In this document: positions 15,937-22,776 of the stretch, one piece after another
Layout of the letters: every line of letters begins with the position of its first letter
How positions within the stretch are numbered: the first letter of the stretch is position 1
DNA from: a virus
Length of the DNA: 41,875 nt
Virus record (IMG/VR): IMGVR_UViG_3300044841_000105
Coordinates: 1-41,875 of that record
Strand: one strand, 5' to 3'
Position numbers and translations under genes: made by a program
The notes under the pieces: model-generated
The model's database searches: none
Told to the model about the DNA's origin: nothing
Seen by the model: only the letters and a program-made list of their open reading frames with translations

Positions 15937-16322
15937 CGGGCCACCTCGCCCCAAACCTTGCAGCGCTCTACGCGGACACCGTTGAGGTGCTCAAGCCACG
16001 CCACCGCGTCGTCGTCCTCGGCCTGCACCGACCACGTCCAGGGGCGATCGTGGTTGAGCCGGTGGCCCGGGTTCCTGCGGCACCCACCGGGGTAGGCGCC
16101 GCCGTCGGCGGGCGGGGTCATCCGGCAGATGTGCAGGTCGCCGTAGTCGTAGACGTTCAGCGGGCCGAGCGGGGTGCCAACCATCCACTCTGCGTGGCAC
16201 TTCTCGCCGTCCCACGGGGATGTCAGAGCGCCGAGATGGCGGAGGAGCGTGTCGTAGCTCGCGAAGGCGTTGGCGCGCTTGCGCAGGCGTACGGGGCGGG
16301 AAGGGAGCGCGGTGACGGTCAT
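15933..16322 (-). CDS. Hypothetical protein of the replication block (129 aa)
   Basis: Starts MTVTALPSRPVRLRKRANAF and continues SYDTLLRHLGALTSPW, KCHAEWMVGTPLGPLNVYDY, then a GDLHICRMTPPADGG segment and WTWSVQAEDDDAVAWLEHL. Spaced Cys/His residues suggest metal binding. ATGA junctions on both sides place it in the helicase operon. No family identified. Confidence 0.55.
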   Translation of the reverse strand: MTVTALPSRPVRLRKRANAFASYDTLLRHLGALTSPWDGEKCHAEWMVGTPLGPLNVYDYGDLHICRMTPPADGGAYPGGCRRNPGHRLNHDRPWTWSVQAEDDDAVAWLEHLNGVRVERCKVWGEVAR

Positions 16323-16747
16323 TCGGCGTTCCTCGCCGGGAGGACCCACTCGCCGTCGACCTGGTCGCGCCACCGTAGTTGGCGCTCCCACGCCTCATCG
16401 GTCTTGCGGCGCTCGATCTCCGCGGCGACGGCCTCCTCGACGGCTTGGTCCGCGGCAACCCCGGCACGTTCCTGTACGGGCTCCCAGAAGCGCAGCAGAC
16501 GGTGCACGTCGTAGAGCTCGCGCTGGATGTCGTCGAGCCGCGTGCCGTCCTGCTCGATGAGCCGAGCGACACGGCCCGCGCCGAGGCGGGCCTGCCGGGC
16601 GACGTGTGCCAGTTGCGCGCGCTCGTCCGTGTCGGCCCAGTTGGCCACCTGATCGGACACTCGCTCGCGCGGGTAGCAGGCCTGGCGCACGGACTTCTCG
16701 GCGTCGGCCTGCCACTGCTCACGGGACGGCCACTCTCGGGTGCTCAT
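16319..16747 (-). CDS. Hypothetical alpha-helical protein (142 aa)
   Basis: Almost entirely helical and charged: MSTREWPSREQWQADAEKSV, DERAQLAHVARQARLGAGRV, ARLIEQDGTRLDDIQRELYD and AVEEAVAAEIERRKTDEAWE. A coiled-coil or helicase-adaptor role would fit its place between DnaB and DnaC, but this is inferred from position alone. ATGA overlap with the DnaC-like gene. Confidence 0.55.
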   Translation of the reverse strand: MSTREWPSREQWQADAEKSVRQACYPRERVSDQVANWADTDERAQLAHVARQARLGAGRVARLIEQDGTRLDDIQRELYDVHRLLRFWEPVQERAGVAADQAVEEAVAAEIERRKTDEAWERQLRWRDQVDGEWVLPARNAE

Positions 16748-17406
16748 CGAGCCGCCTGCTCAGCTGCCGCGGTGGTGCGCCGGTCGGACCCCTTGAGGAC
16801 GACGGGTGCGCCGGCCATCTCGACGAGGCGGGACGCGACCCGGTCGCCGAGGACGCGGGCGAGTTCCTTCGGCGGGACGTTCGACGTGATGAACGTGGGG
16901 AGCTTCCGCTCGTACCGGTAGTTGACCAGCCGGTAGTTGACCTCCTCGTTCCACTCGCTGGGCTTGGCCGCCCCGAGGTCGTCGAGCGCGAGGACGGGGA
17001 CGTGGGCGTGCCGGGCGAACTCCTCCTCGGAGTCGATCCCGAACCGGGGCCGCATCGCGGCGTACAGGTCGGCGGCGGTGGTGACGACGGCGGAGCAGCG
17101 GATGCCGGACGTGAGCAACGCCCGGACCGCGGCGTAGGCCAGGTGAGTCTTTCCGGTGCCGGTCGCCCCGACGAGGAGTAGCGACGGGCCCTCGACGATG
17201 ACGGGCTCGCGCCAGTCGGAGGCCGCGGACACTGCCGTCCCCATGACGGTGGTCACCCACACGTCGACGTCGGGGTGGTCGATGGTGGCGCTGGCGAAGC
17301 GAGCCGGGATCCGAGCGAGGTCGCGCGAGGCGACAGTGATCGCCTGGGAACGCCAGAACGCGCGCTGCTCGTCGGACGGCAGGAATCGCCGGGGGGTGTC
17401 GGTCAC
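16744..17406 (-). CDS. DnaC/IstB-like ATPase, helicase loader
   Basis: 220 residues from a GTG overlapping the preceding stop. AAA+ features: Walker A LLVGATGTGKTHLAYAAV (about residues 78-95), Walker B VPVLALDDLGAAKPSEW, sensor-1-like TFITSNVPP and the arginine motif GDRVASRLVEM. Those are the signatures of DnaC-type loaders, which place DnaB onto DNA. The match with DnaB and an initiator in one operon makes the role secure at family level. Confidence 0.9.
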   Translation of the reverse strand: MTDTPRRFLPSDEQRAFWRSQAITVASRDLARIPARFASATIDHPDVDVWVTTVMGTAVSAASDWREPVIVEGPSLLLVGATGTGKTHLAYAAVRALLTSGIRCSAVVTTAADLYAAMRPRFGIDSEEEFARHAHVPVLALDDLGAAKPSEWNEEVNYRLVNYRYERKLPTFITSNVPPKELARVLGDRVASRLVEMAGAPVVLKGSDRRTTAAAEQAAR

Positions 17407-18359
17407 GAGGTCTCCTGGGTCGGGTACATCGGCTCGTCGTAGACGGACTGGTCGGTCGGGTTGCTGTACGGGGTCGCGCCGCCGCCAGTGAGGGGGACCG
17501 AGGCGAGATGCCGGCCGCCCTCGGCCTGCGCGCGGAGCCGCAGCGAGTCGTACTGCTTGCGGAACTTGGGCATCCCGCCGATGTTCGAGCGCCAGAACCC
17601 GTCGTCCTGGCACCAGTCGATGAGGCGGTGAGCTTCGGCGGGGTCGCGCTTGTCGCGGTCGAGGAGGAGCCGCGCCTGGTTGCGCCAGCCGTTCGCTTCG
17701 GAGGACGTCGGCGCCTTGCGGCCGTTCGCGACGATGCGGTCGCGGAGGTGCTTGCAGAGTTCTTCGACCTCGGGCCTCGCCTTGTCGGCGGCCGCGCTAG
17801 CGGGCGTTGACGAAGAGGTCTCTTCTTCTTTTCGGGTCGGGTCGGGTCGGGTCGGGTCGGGAAGAGCGGACCCCGGCCGTGACTCCTCCCGTGACACGTC
17901 ATCGGTGTCACGCCGTGACTCTTCGCGTGACTCCTGCCGTGACTCGGAGGGTGACGGTTCCGTGAATCCGGCCGGCGTCCCGCCGTTACGTCGAGCGTCG
18001 CGCCACCGTGCGCGCCGCTCCGCGTCCGCCTTGCGGCGCTGGATGACCTGCTCCTTCGTCGGCTGCCAGTCGTCCCAGTCGTGGAACCGGATTCCCAGTT
18101 CGCCGTCGTGCTCGGTCTCGAACCAGAGTGCGACCTCGATCAGGCGCGCGGCCCAGCTCCGATCCTGATCCCAGTCCTCGACGACCTCCCACGGGACGAA
18201 CCCGTCGGTGAGGTTGTCGGCGGACCAGTCGCCGCAGAGCGTCCAGAGCCCGACGCAGCAGACGCGGTCCGCGCCGAGCCGCCGCACCTTGCGGCTGCGG
18301 TAGAAGGAGTCGTCGACCTTGAACCAAGTTATGACGTCCACCCCCTTCGACTCGGGCAC
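17403..18359 (-). CDS. DnaD-like replication initiation protein
   Basis: 318 residues. The N-terminal ITWFKVDDSFYRSRKVRRLG, VGLWTLCGDWSADNLTDGFV is the winged-helix start seen in phage replisome-organiser proteins of actinobacteria. The C-terminal third (EVEELCKHLRDRIVANGRK...HRLIDWCQDDGFW) fits a DnaD-type domain that contacts helicase loader or DNA. Between them lies a low-complexity linker (SRQESREESRRDTDDV, PDPTRPDPTRK) encoded by short tandem DNA repeats. The start is GTG 18359 or GTG 18341; neither has a clean ribosome site. It is the first large gene of the replication operon. Confidence 0.8.
   Translation of the reverse strand: MPESKGVDVITWFKVDDSFYRSRKVRRLGADRVCCVGLWTLCGDWSADNLTDGFVPWEVVEDWDQDRSWAARLIEVALWFETEHDGELGIRFHDWDDWQPTKEQVIQRRKADAERRARWRDARRNGGTPAGFTEPSPSESRQESREESRRDTDDVSREESRPGSALPDPTRPDPTRKEEETSSSTPASAAADKARPEVEELCKHLRDRIVANGRKAPTSSEANGWRNQARLLLDRDKRDPAEAHRLIDWCQDDGFWRSNIGGMPKFRKQYDSLRLRAQAEGGRHLASVPLTGGGATPYSNPTDQSVYDEPMYPTQETS
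17834..17861 (+). repeat. GGGTC pentanucleotide tandem repeat, G-quadruplex-like
   Basis: Six GGG runs separated by exactly TC (17834-17861) lie inside the linker of the initiator gene. On the plus strand this satisfies a three-layer G-quadruplex pattern with 2-nt loops. The repeat encodes PDPTR units, so gain or loss of three units would keep the frame and other changes would break it. Confidence 0.8.
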
Positions 18360-18375
18360 TCGCGCTGCGCGGCCA

Positions 18376-18423
18376 CTACCGGCCCGCCTTCCTGGCCTGC
18401 TGGTGGATGCGGGGAGCGTGCAC
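18376..18423 (-). CDS. Possible 15-codon leader ORF
   Basis: GTG at 18423 has a near-perfect AGGAGG six bases upstream (18430-18435) and encodes VHAPRIHQQARKAGR, ending at TAG 17 nt before the initiator start. The ribosome site directly abuts palindrome copy D. It may be a translated leader that couples ribosomes to the initiator gene, which lacks a good site of its own. There is no codon evidence that the peptide itself matters. Confidence 0.35.
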   Translation of the reverse strand: MHAPRIHQQARKAGR

Positions 18424-18435
18424 GTGAGGCCTCCT

Positions 18436-18461
18436 GTCTGTCGTCTGTGCGGTCGGTAGAC
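18436..18461. promoter_or_regulatory. 26-bp palindrome, copy D
   Basis: GTCTGTCGTCT, spacer GTGC, GGTCGGTAGAC. It lies between the leftward replication promoter candidate and the AGGAGG of the leader ORF, i.e. in the 5' UTR of the replication operon. Confidence 0.76.
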
Positions 18462-18513
18462 GGTAGGGGGGAGCGGTGACTCGACGAGCAGGGGCGTGAC
18501 GCTCCGCCGTGTT

Positions 18514-18542
18514 ACGATCGTACAGCAAACGTACTACGTCAA
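18514..18542 (-). promoter_or_regulatory. Candidate leftward promoter of the replication operon
   Basis: Read leftward: TTGACG (-35), 17-nt spacer, GATCGT (-10). The spacer overlaps the first of two CGTACAGC-type repeats (18519-18540), and a 10-bp palindrome TACGATCGTA sits at 18513-18522. The -35 is good, the -10 is weak. Confidence 0.4.
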
Positions 18543-18601
18543 GAGCCCGGGAGTCCCGAGAGTCACGGAGGTCCAGTGCTGCAAACCGACCCACGCCTGC
18601 A

Positions 18602-18631
18602 TTGCCGGACGTACAGCGAACGCGCTACCGT
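18602..18631 (+). promoter_or_regulatory. Promoter and operator of the RHH gene (leaderless)
   Basis: TTGCCG (18602-18607), 18-nt spacer, TACCGT (18626-18631), then seven bases to ATG 18639, the spacing of a leaderless actinobacterial transcript. The spacer holds CGTACAGCGAACGCGCTACC, a second copy of the repeat at 18519-18540, so a protein bound here would block the promoter. Self-regulation by the RHH product is the simplest reading. Confidence 0.6.
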
Positions 18632-18638
18632 CCGACGC

Positions 18639-18854
18639 ATGGCGCGTATCCCCATGAAGCCGCGGAACTTCCGCGCATCTGACCAGGCCTGGGACGACGC
18701 CATCGCCACCGCCGACGCGGCCGGAGAGAACCTCGCCGACCGGCTCCGTGAGTTCCTCGAGTGGTACAGCCGCCAGCACGGAGCACGCGCACCCCGACGG
18801 CCGGACAAGGCGGTGCGCGCGGCGGAGCTGACCGACGACCAGGCTGCGCGCTGA
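18639..18854 (+). CDS. Ribbon-helix-helix DNA-binding regulator
   Basis: 71 residues, MARIPMKPRNFRASDQAWDD then AIATADAAGENLADRLREFL: a short strand followed by two helices, the Arc/CopG RHH layout. The C-terminal tail is basic and then acidic. It is the only plus-strand gene between 5.0 and 35 kb and has its own leaderless promoter and a strong terminator, so it forms an independent unit in the middle of the leftward operon. The matching repeats at both the divergent promoters make it a candidate switch for replication genes. Confidence 0.7.
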   Translation: MARIPMKPRNFRASDQAWDDAIATADAAGENLADRLREFLEWYSRQHGARAPRRPDKAVRAAELTDDQAAR

Positions 18855-18876
18855 CGCCCGCCTGACCCCCAACCCA

Positions 18877-18911
18877 AACCGCCGGCCCCCCACTCAAGGA
18901 GGCCGGCGGTT
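18877..18911 (+). terminator. Hairpin after the RHH gene
   Basis: AACCGCCGGCC (18877-18887) and GGCCGGCGGTT (18901-18911) are perfect 11-bp complements around a 13-nt loop. It begins 22 nt after the RHH stop and 17 nt before the end of the opposite gene at 18928, so it can separate the converging transcripts in both directions. Only a short T-containing tail follows. Confidence 0.7.
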
Positions 18912-18927
18912 CCGTGTGTGCAGGGCA

Positions 18928-19155
18928 CTACAGCCGCCCCCGGTAGTCGGCATGCACGCCACCGGCGTGGACCTGGTTGCCCCAGGTGAGGTCGACAACG
19001 GGCGGGATCCCACCAAGCGTGGAGCGCCGCTCGTGCTCGGCGACCTCCCCGCGGAGCTGGAGGACCTCGTCGGCGAGGACGTGCCCGACCTCGGTCTGCT
19101 CCCAGCGGGTGGCGAGTGGGTCGCGGGCGATGTTGAGGGCTGTGTCGACGTTCAT
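18928..19155 (-). CDS. Small hypothetical protein (75 aa)
   Basis: MNVDTALNIARDPLATRWEQ, then TEVGHVLADEVLQLRGEVAE and GGIPPVVDLTWGNQVHAGGV. Helix-rich N-terminus and an extended Gly/Pro end. Its ATG overlaps the Dcm stop by one base (TGATG), so it is translated with the methyltransferase. Last gene of that leftward block before the terminator hairpin. Function unknown. Confidence 0.55.
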   Translation of the reverse strand: MNVDTALNIARDPLATRWEQTEVGHVLADEVLQLRGEVAEHERRSTLGGIPPVVDLTWGNQVHAGGVHADYRGRL

Positions 19156-20525
19156 CAGGCGGCCGCCTCTCGCGCCTCAGTGGCGAGGAGCCAGCGCAGC
19201 GCGGCCTCGGCCTGCTGAGACACGACCCCGTTCCCGAGGAGCTTGAGCTGCTCGTTGCGAGTCAGGCCGGGAACGGCGGTGACGTGGCCCTCGGGGAGGC
19301 CTTGCATCCACTCGACGAACGGCGGGGAGAGCTGCTGCCCGCCGCGCTGCCCGGTCTGGGTGGGTGCTGGTGCGGGTCGTCCGAGGATCAGCTCCCAGCG
19401 TCGGATGGCGGGCTCGTAGTCGCCCCAAGAGACTGGATGAGACGGCGCGTTGCCTCCGGCATCTCCTCGTCCGCCGGCAGGTGCGCTGGCCGCTCGCCCA
19501 TCACCAGCAGCGCGATCTCGTCCAGCCCCGGCGGGCTCGACTGCCCCCCGCCCGACCGGCGACCGTTCTCCCTCGAAGCCGTCATCGCTCGGGTGCTCTT
19601 GCCGTTCGCCATCGCTCGCGGCGTCGGAAGCAGCGCTTCGTCGGCCCGCTCCGGTGGTGCCCAGAACACGTCGAGCAGCGTCTCGCCCGAGTGGTGTTGG
19701 CTGCCCGGCTTCCTGCCTGAGGTCGCGTTCCGGGTGCCCTTCGCGTCCGTCGCGCACGGCGTCGGCAGTAGGGAGATCGTGGTCCGGAGATCCTGGCCGC
19801 CGTCCCCGTGCTGCCCCGCCCCGAACCGGTCCGACGCCGTCGGGGTCGGGAGCAGCGAGTGCACCGCCGACGGGAGCATCTGGTCCCCCGAGGAGCCGCG
19901 CTGGTTCGGGCCGCCCTTCTCCCCGTCCGATGCTCGCGGTGTCGGAAGCAGCAGGCCAGGCGGTGATGAAGATGCGGTAGCGGCCGTGTGGTGCCCCCAC
20001 GTCGGCAGCGCGTAGGCCGTGCCACCTCGCGTCATACCCGAGGTCGGCCAGGTCTCCGAGTACAGCTCCAAGTGCCCGCAGAGGGCGGCCTTCGTCGTCT
20101 CCCAGACACCACGGGCAGGGTTCCACGTCGCAAGCGGCGTCGGCACTGGTCAGACCTCGCACGTTCTCGATGACGACCAGGTCCGGGCGGAGCTGGTCGA
20201 TGCCGTAGGCCATGTGGGTCCACAGCCCGGAGCGGGTGCCGGGCCGTAGACCGGCACGACGGCCTGCGCTGCTCACGTCCGTGCACGGGAACCCGCCAGC
20301 AACGATGAGCCGCCGCCGGAAGTCGCGCTCGACGGCCGCCCAGTCGACCTGGGTGATGTCACCGAGGTTCGGGACGCCGGGGTGGTGGTGCTCAAGCAGC
20401 CTGCAAGCGGCGGGCTCGATCTCGGAGTAGGCGATCAGGCGCCCGCCGAGCGCATCGCCGACCGCCATCGTGAGGCCGCCGTAGCCCTCGAACAGGCCGA
20501 TGATGTCCGGGCCCTGGTGGCTCAC
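19155..20525 (-). CDS. DNA (cytosine-5) methyltransferase, Dcm-like
   Basis: 456 residues from a GTG overlapping the preceding stop. Motif I is GLFEGYGGLTMAVG (10-23), the catalytic motif IV GGFPCTDVSS has C81, motif VI is ENVRGL (120-125) and motif VIII is APHGRYRIF (178-186). The last motif is LLGNGVVSQQ near the C-terminus. Between VIII and the end lies about 180 residues of Gly/Arg/Asp-rich sequence that would hold the target-recognition region. No restriction partner is nearby. The same DNA has a second open frame of 252 codons (see 19388-20146). Methylation would protect phage DNA from host restriction. Confidence 0.88.
   Translation of the reverse strand: MSHQGPDIIGLFEGYGGLTMAVGDALGGRLIAYSEIEPAACRLLEHHHPGVPNLGDITQVDWAAVERDFRRRLIVAGGFPCTDVSSAGRRAGLRPGTRSGLWTHMAYGIDQLRPDLVVIENVRGLTSADAACDVEPCPWCLGDDEGRPLRALGAVLGDLADLGYDARWHGLRAADVGAPHGRYRIFITAWPAASDTASIGRGEGRPEPARLLGGPDAPVGGALAAPDPDGVGPVRGGAARGRRPGSPDHDLPTADAVRDGREGHPERDLRQEAGQPTPLGRDAARRVLGTTGAGRRSAASDAASDGERQEHPSDDGFEGERSPVGRGAVEPAGAGRDRAAGDGRAASAPAGGRGDAGGNAPSHPVSWGDYEPAIRRWELILGRPAPAPTQTGQRGGQQLSPPFVEWMQGLPEGHVTAVPGLTRNEQLKLLGNGVVSQQAEAALRWLLATEAREAAA
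19388..20146 (-). other. Overlapping alternative frame with LLPTPxASD repeats
   Basis: A stop-free 252-codon frame lies inside the Dcm gene in a shifted frame. It reads PLATWNPARGVWETTKAAL, HLELYSETWPTSGMTRGGTA and then four LLPTP units: LLPTPRASDG, LLPTPTASDR, LLPTPCATDA, LLPTPRAMAN. I recall LLPTPxASD...GGPNQRGSSGD repeats from other actinophage and bacterial methyltransferase-associated proteins, so the frame may be a protein in its own right or a frameshift product. The Dcm frame is also continuous and ends in proper motifs. Not a confirmed gene. Confidence 0.4.
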
Positions 20526-21145
20526 GCCGCCACCCCGTCCAACTGCGCCCGCTCGACCCGCCGCGCCTGCCTCCGCCGTGCCTGCCTGATGGATTCCGCG
20601 TCGACCCGGTACAGGACGGCGGCTTCCTCGACGGTGAGGTTGAGGTAGGTGATCTCGTCGAGGTCGACGACCTTGGCGGGCTGAGCGGGCGTCGGCGCGG
20701 GCTCGTCCACGGCGGGCCGTGCAGCCGGGTCGTCGATGTTGATGCCGTCCCAGAGCAGGGGCGGCGCCCACCCGGCGCGGTGTGCCCGGATCCGCGCGGA
20801 CGACGACGGCCCTGGCGTCCCGGACAGCTCGTTGTAGAGGCGGGCTACGGCTTCGGCGGTGGTGCGGTAGGCGCGCCCGGTCGGGTGTCGGAGGTCGGCG
20901 ATGCGGGTGCGGGCCTGCCGGGGGGTGTAGCCGAGGCGGGAGGCGAGCTCAGTGGCGGGCCAGCCGATCGCGGCGAGTGCCTGCAATCGACGGGCGGTGC
21001 CGGTGGCGTCGACGCGGCCGGCCGGCTGACGGCCGGTGCGGCAGCGTTTGCGGTAGAGGCGTTGCGCTTCGCGGGCTTCGGGGCAGCGGCAGCGGTCGAC
21101 CTGGTAGGCGAGGGCGGTGCCGTGGCGGGGGGCGGGGCAGGTCAT
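20522..21145 (-). CDS. HTH DNA-binding protein with N-terminal Cys knuckle
   Basis: 207 residues. It begins MTCPAPRHGTALAYQVDRCR with C...H...C-x-C, a small metal knuckle. The HTH follows: RRLQALAAIGWPATELASRL, GYTPRQARTRI. The middle has the GPSSSARIRAHRAGWAPPLL motif known from actinophage HTH proteins, and a second HTH-like end reads TVEEAAVLYRVDAESIRQAR. Likely a transcription or DNA-processing factor. Junctions on both sides are 4-nt overlaps. Confidence 0.75.
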   Translation of the reverse strand: MTCPAPRHGTALAYQVDRCRCPEAREAQRLYRKRCRTGRQPAGRVDATGTARRLQALAAIGWPATELASRLGYTPRQARTRIADLRHPTGRAYRTTAEAVARLYNELSGTPGPSSSARIRAHRAGWAPPLLWDGINIDDPAARPAVDEPAPTPAQPAKVVDLDEITYLNLTVEEAAVLYRVDAESIRQARRRQARRVERAQLDGVAA

Positions 21146-22134
21146 GGCGTGACCGCCGCGGGGAACTCGTCCCAGGTGCGGCCGTCGAGCTCGCGGCCGG
21201 CATCGTCCTTGCTGACGTTCCAGACGCCCTGCCAGGAGCCGCCCGCAAGTGCGGTCTTCTCGTCAGCGACCTGGCCGTCCGTGTTGACGTAGACGGACGG
21301 CTCGAACGGCGCGCCCGGGGTGGCGGACCACGTCCAGGAGCCACGCTGCTTGAAGTGGAACGCGACGCCCGCGGCCTGGCCCTGGTCGCGGAGCTGACGG
21401 GCCCAGTCCGGGTGCATCGGGCGGGCGCCCTGGCCGGACTCCCCACCCGCGATCAGCCAATCGATTCCCCTCAGCAGCGCACCGTCGCAGTAGCCGTCGC
21501 ACGGCCCATGGAAGTTCGGGCGCACGTTCCCGCAGGTGAGATCGACCGGACCGAGCAGCGGTTCGCAGGACAGGAACCGCACGGCGGCCGGACTGTCGAG
21601 CAGCGCCGGGATGCGGAGATCCGCCGCCTTCTGGTCCTCGACCGAGACTCCGACCCAGACGTTCGGAAGCGGCCAGCCGACCAACTCGCGCGAGTACACC
21701 TCTCCGGAGACAGCGACCTTCTCCGCGACGGCCGCGAAGAACGCGTCGGACGAGAGCAGCGACCGCATCCGGCCATGCCGCTTCGTGAGCACCTGGTAGG
21801 TGTGCTGCGGCGTGACGGCCATGGTTGCGAATACAGACTCGATGAATGAGGTGGGCACGCCCTTGTGGAACAGGTCGGACATCGAGTTGACGAACACCTT
21901 GCGGGGCTTCCGCCAGCTCAGCGGGGTCGCGAGCGTGTCCGGGTGGACCGTCAGCCCGAAGCCCGGCCCGCTGGTGCGGGGGTCGCCGTCGTTCTGGTAC
22001 TTCGCGGAGCCCATGCCCTTGAGCCGGCGGGCCATGGTGAGGGCGTAGCAGTGATCACATCCTGCAGAAACTCGGTCACACCCAGTAGTCGGATTCCACG
22101 TGGTGTCGGTCCACTCAATCTTCGTGTCGCTCAT
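21142..22134 (-). CDS. Phage Gp37/Gp68 family protein (DUF5131)
   Basis: 330 residues. The start MSDTKIEWTDTTWNPTTGCD and the cysteine motif GCDRVSAGCDHCYA define this family (PF07505-type), as do KPRKVFVNSMSDLFH, YQVLTKR, PNVWVGVSVEDQ and FLSCEPLLGPVDL later on. The clustered cysteines recall radical-SAM enzymes, but the activity is not established. It is common in actinophages. Start overlaps the preceding stop. Confidence 0.9.
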   Translation of the reverse strand: MSDTKIEWTDTTWNPTTGCDRVSAGCDHCYALTMARRLKGMGSAKYQNDGDPRTSGPGFGLTVHPDTLATPLSWRKPRKVFVNSMSDLFHKGVPTSFIESVFATMAVTPQHTYQVLTKRHGRMRSLLSSDAFFAAVAEKVAVSGEVYSRELVGWPLPNVWVGVSVEDQKAADLRIPALLDSPAAVRFLSCEPLLGPVDLTCGNVRPNFHGPCDGYCDGALLRGIDWLIAGGESGQGARPMHPDWARQLRDQGQAAGVAFHFKQRGSWTWSATPGAPFEPSVYVNTDGQVADEKTALAGGSWQGVWNVSKDDAGRELDGRTWDEFPAAVTP

Positions 22135-22526
22135 ACCTCACGCTCCGGCAGCTGCACGGCGACGATCTGAGCCTGCGGGGCCATCTCGCGCAGCTCGGCG
22201 ATCGGCTCCCGGCCGACGTACATCCCGAGCGGCATCGCCTGCACCTCGTGGAACGAGCCGACGCTCTTCGTAGCGACAGCCAGCCACGACATCGCGGCTT
22301 CCTTGCTGTTCAGGCCGGCCGGGACCGCGATGTCCGCCAGCCACGGGTGCTGCTCCAGGAGCCACGGCTTCACGACGCCCGCGGCCCTGGGGAGCTGGTG
22401 GGTCATGTGCTTCTCGCCCGTGACGAAGTCGATGACGTTGTAGACGCCGCCGATGTGGTCCGGGGAGACGAGCTTCCCGTCCGTGATGGACAGGAGGTCG
22501 CCGAGGTGGAAGGTCTTGGTGGTCAC
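22131..22526 (-). CDS. DUF7736-like conserved phage protein
   Basis: 131 residues from a GTG. The opening TFHLGDLLSITDGKLVSPDH, then IGGVYNVIDFVTGEKHMTHQ, is a pattern I remember from a phage family annotated as a DUF. The rest (PWLLEQHPWLADIAVPAG, FHEVQAMPLGMYVGREPIAE) is a mixed alpha/beta protein. No activity is known. It sits between Gp37/Gp68 and a zinc-ribbon gene in the same coupled block. Confidence 0.65.
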   Translation of the reverse strand: MTTKTFHLGDLLSITDGKLVSPDHIGGVYNVIDFVTGEKHMTHQLPRAAGVVKPWLLEQHPWLADIAVPAGLNSKEAAMSWLAVATKSVGSFHEVQAMPLGMYVGREPIAELREMAPQAQIVAVQLPEREV

Positions 22527-22774
22527 GAGGTGCTCCGTTCAGATGCCCGGCCGCGGCCGGGCCACATCAGGTACTGGGCTTTGGATTGCGAGGTGAGGTG
22601 AAAGCCGCCGCAGACCCCGCACGGGTAGATGCGCCGCGGCGTCTTGCGGTGGCGGCGTTCGTCCGCTGACTCGCGGGCGGCGGCGAGGGCCGCGCGGGCG
22701 GTGGCCCGGTCGGGGTGACGGACTTTCCCGCAGGCCCGGGGCAGCACCGCACCGCGCGGCTCCTCGTTGGGCAC
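22523..22774 (-). CDS. Zinc-ribbon actinophage protein (CGVCGGFHLT)
   Basis: 83 residues from GTG. Basic helical region PDRATARAALAAARESADER, then the knuckle PCGVCGGFHLTSQS (C-x2-C-x3-H). It is the larger relative of the 61-aa gene at 11239-11424. The overlap at 22523-22526 couples it to the DUF7736-like gene. Probably binds nucleic acid; not shown. Confidence 0.65.
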   Translation of the reverse strand: MPNEEPRGAVLPRACGKVRHPDRATARAALAAARESADERRHRKTPRRIYPCGVCGGFHLTSQSKAQYLMWPGRGRASERSTS

Positions 22775-22776
22775 AG

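Noticed and set aside
17871-17960. Repeated CGTGACTC units as a CRISPR array
   Set aside because: The units are 8-nt irregular repeats within the coding linker (SREES), with no spacers of constant length and no cas genes.
10037-20525. A complete restriction-modification system from the two methyltransferases
   Set aside because: No restriction endonuclease gene is found next to either enzyme; both look like solitary phage methyltransferases.
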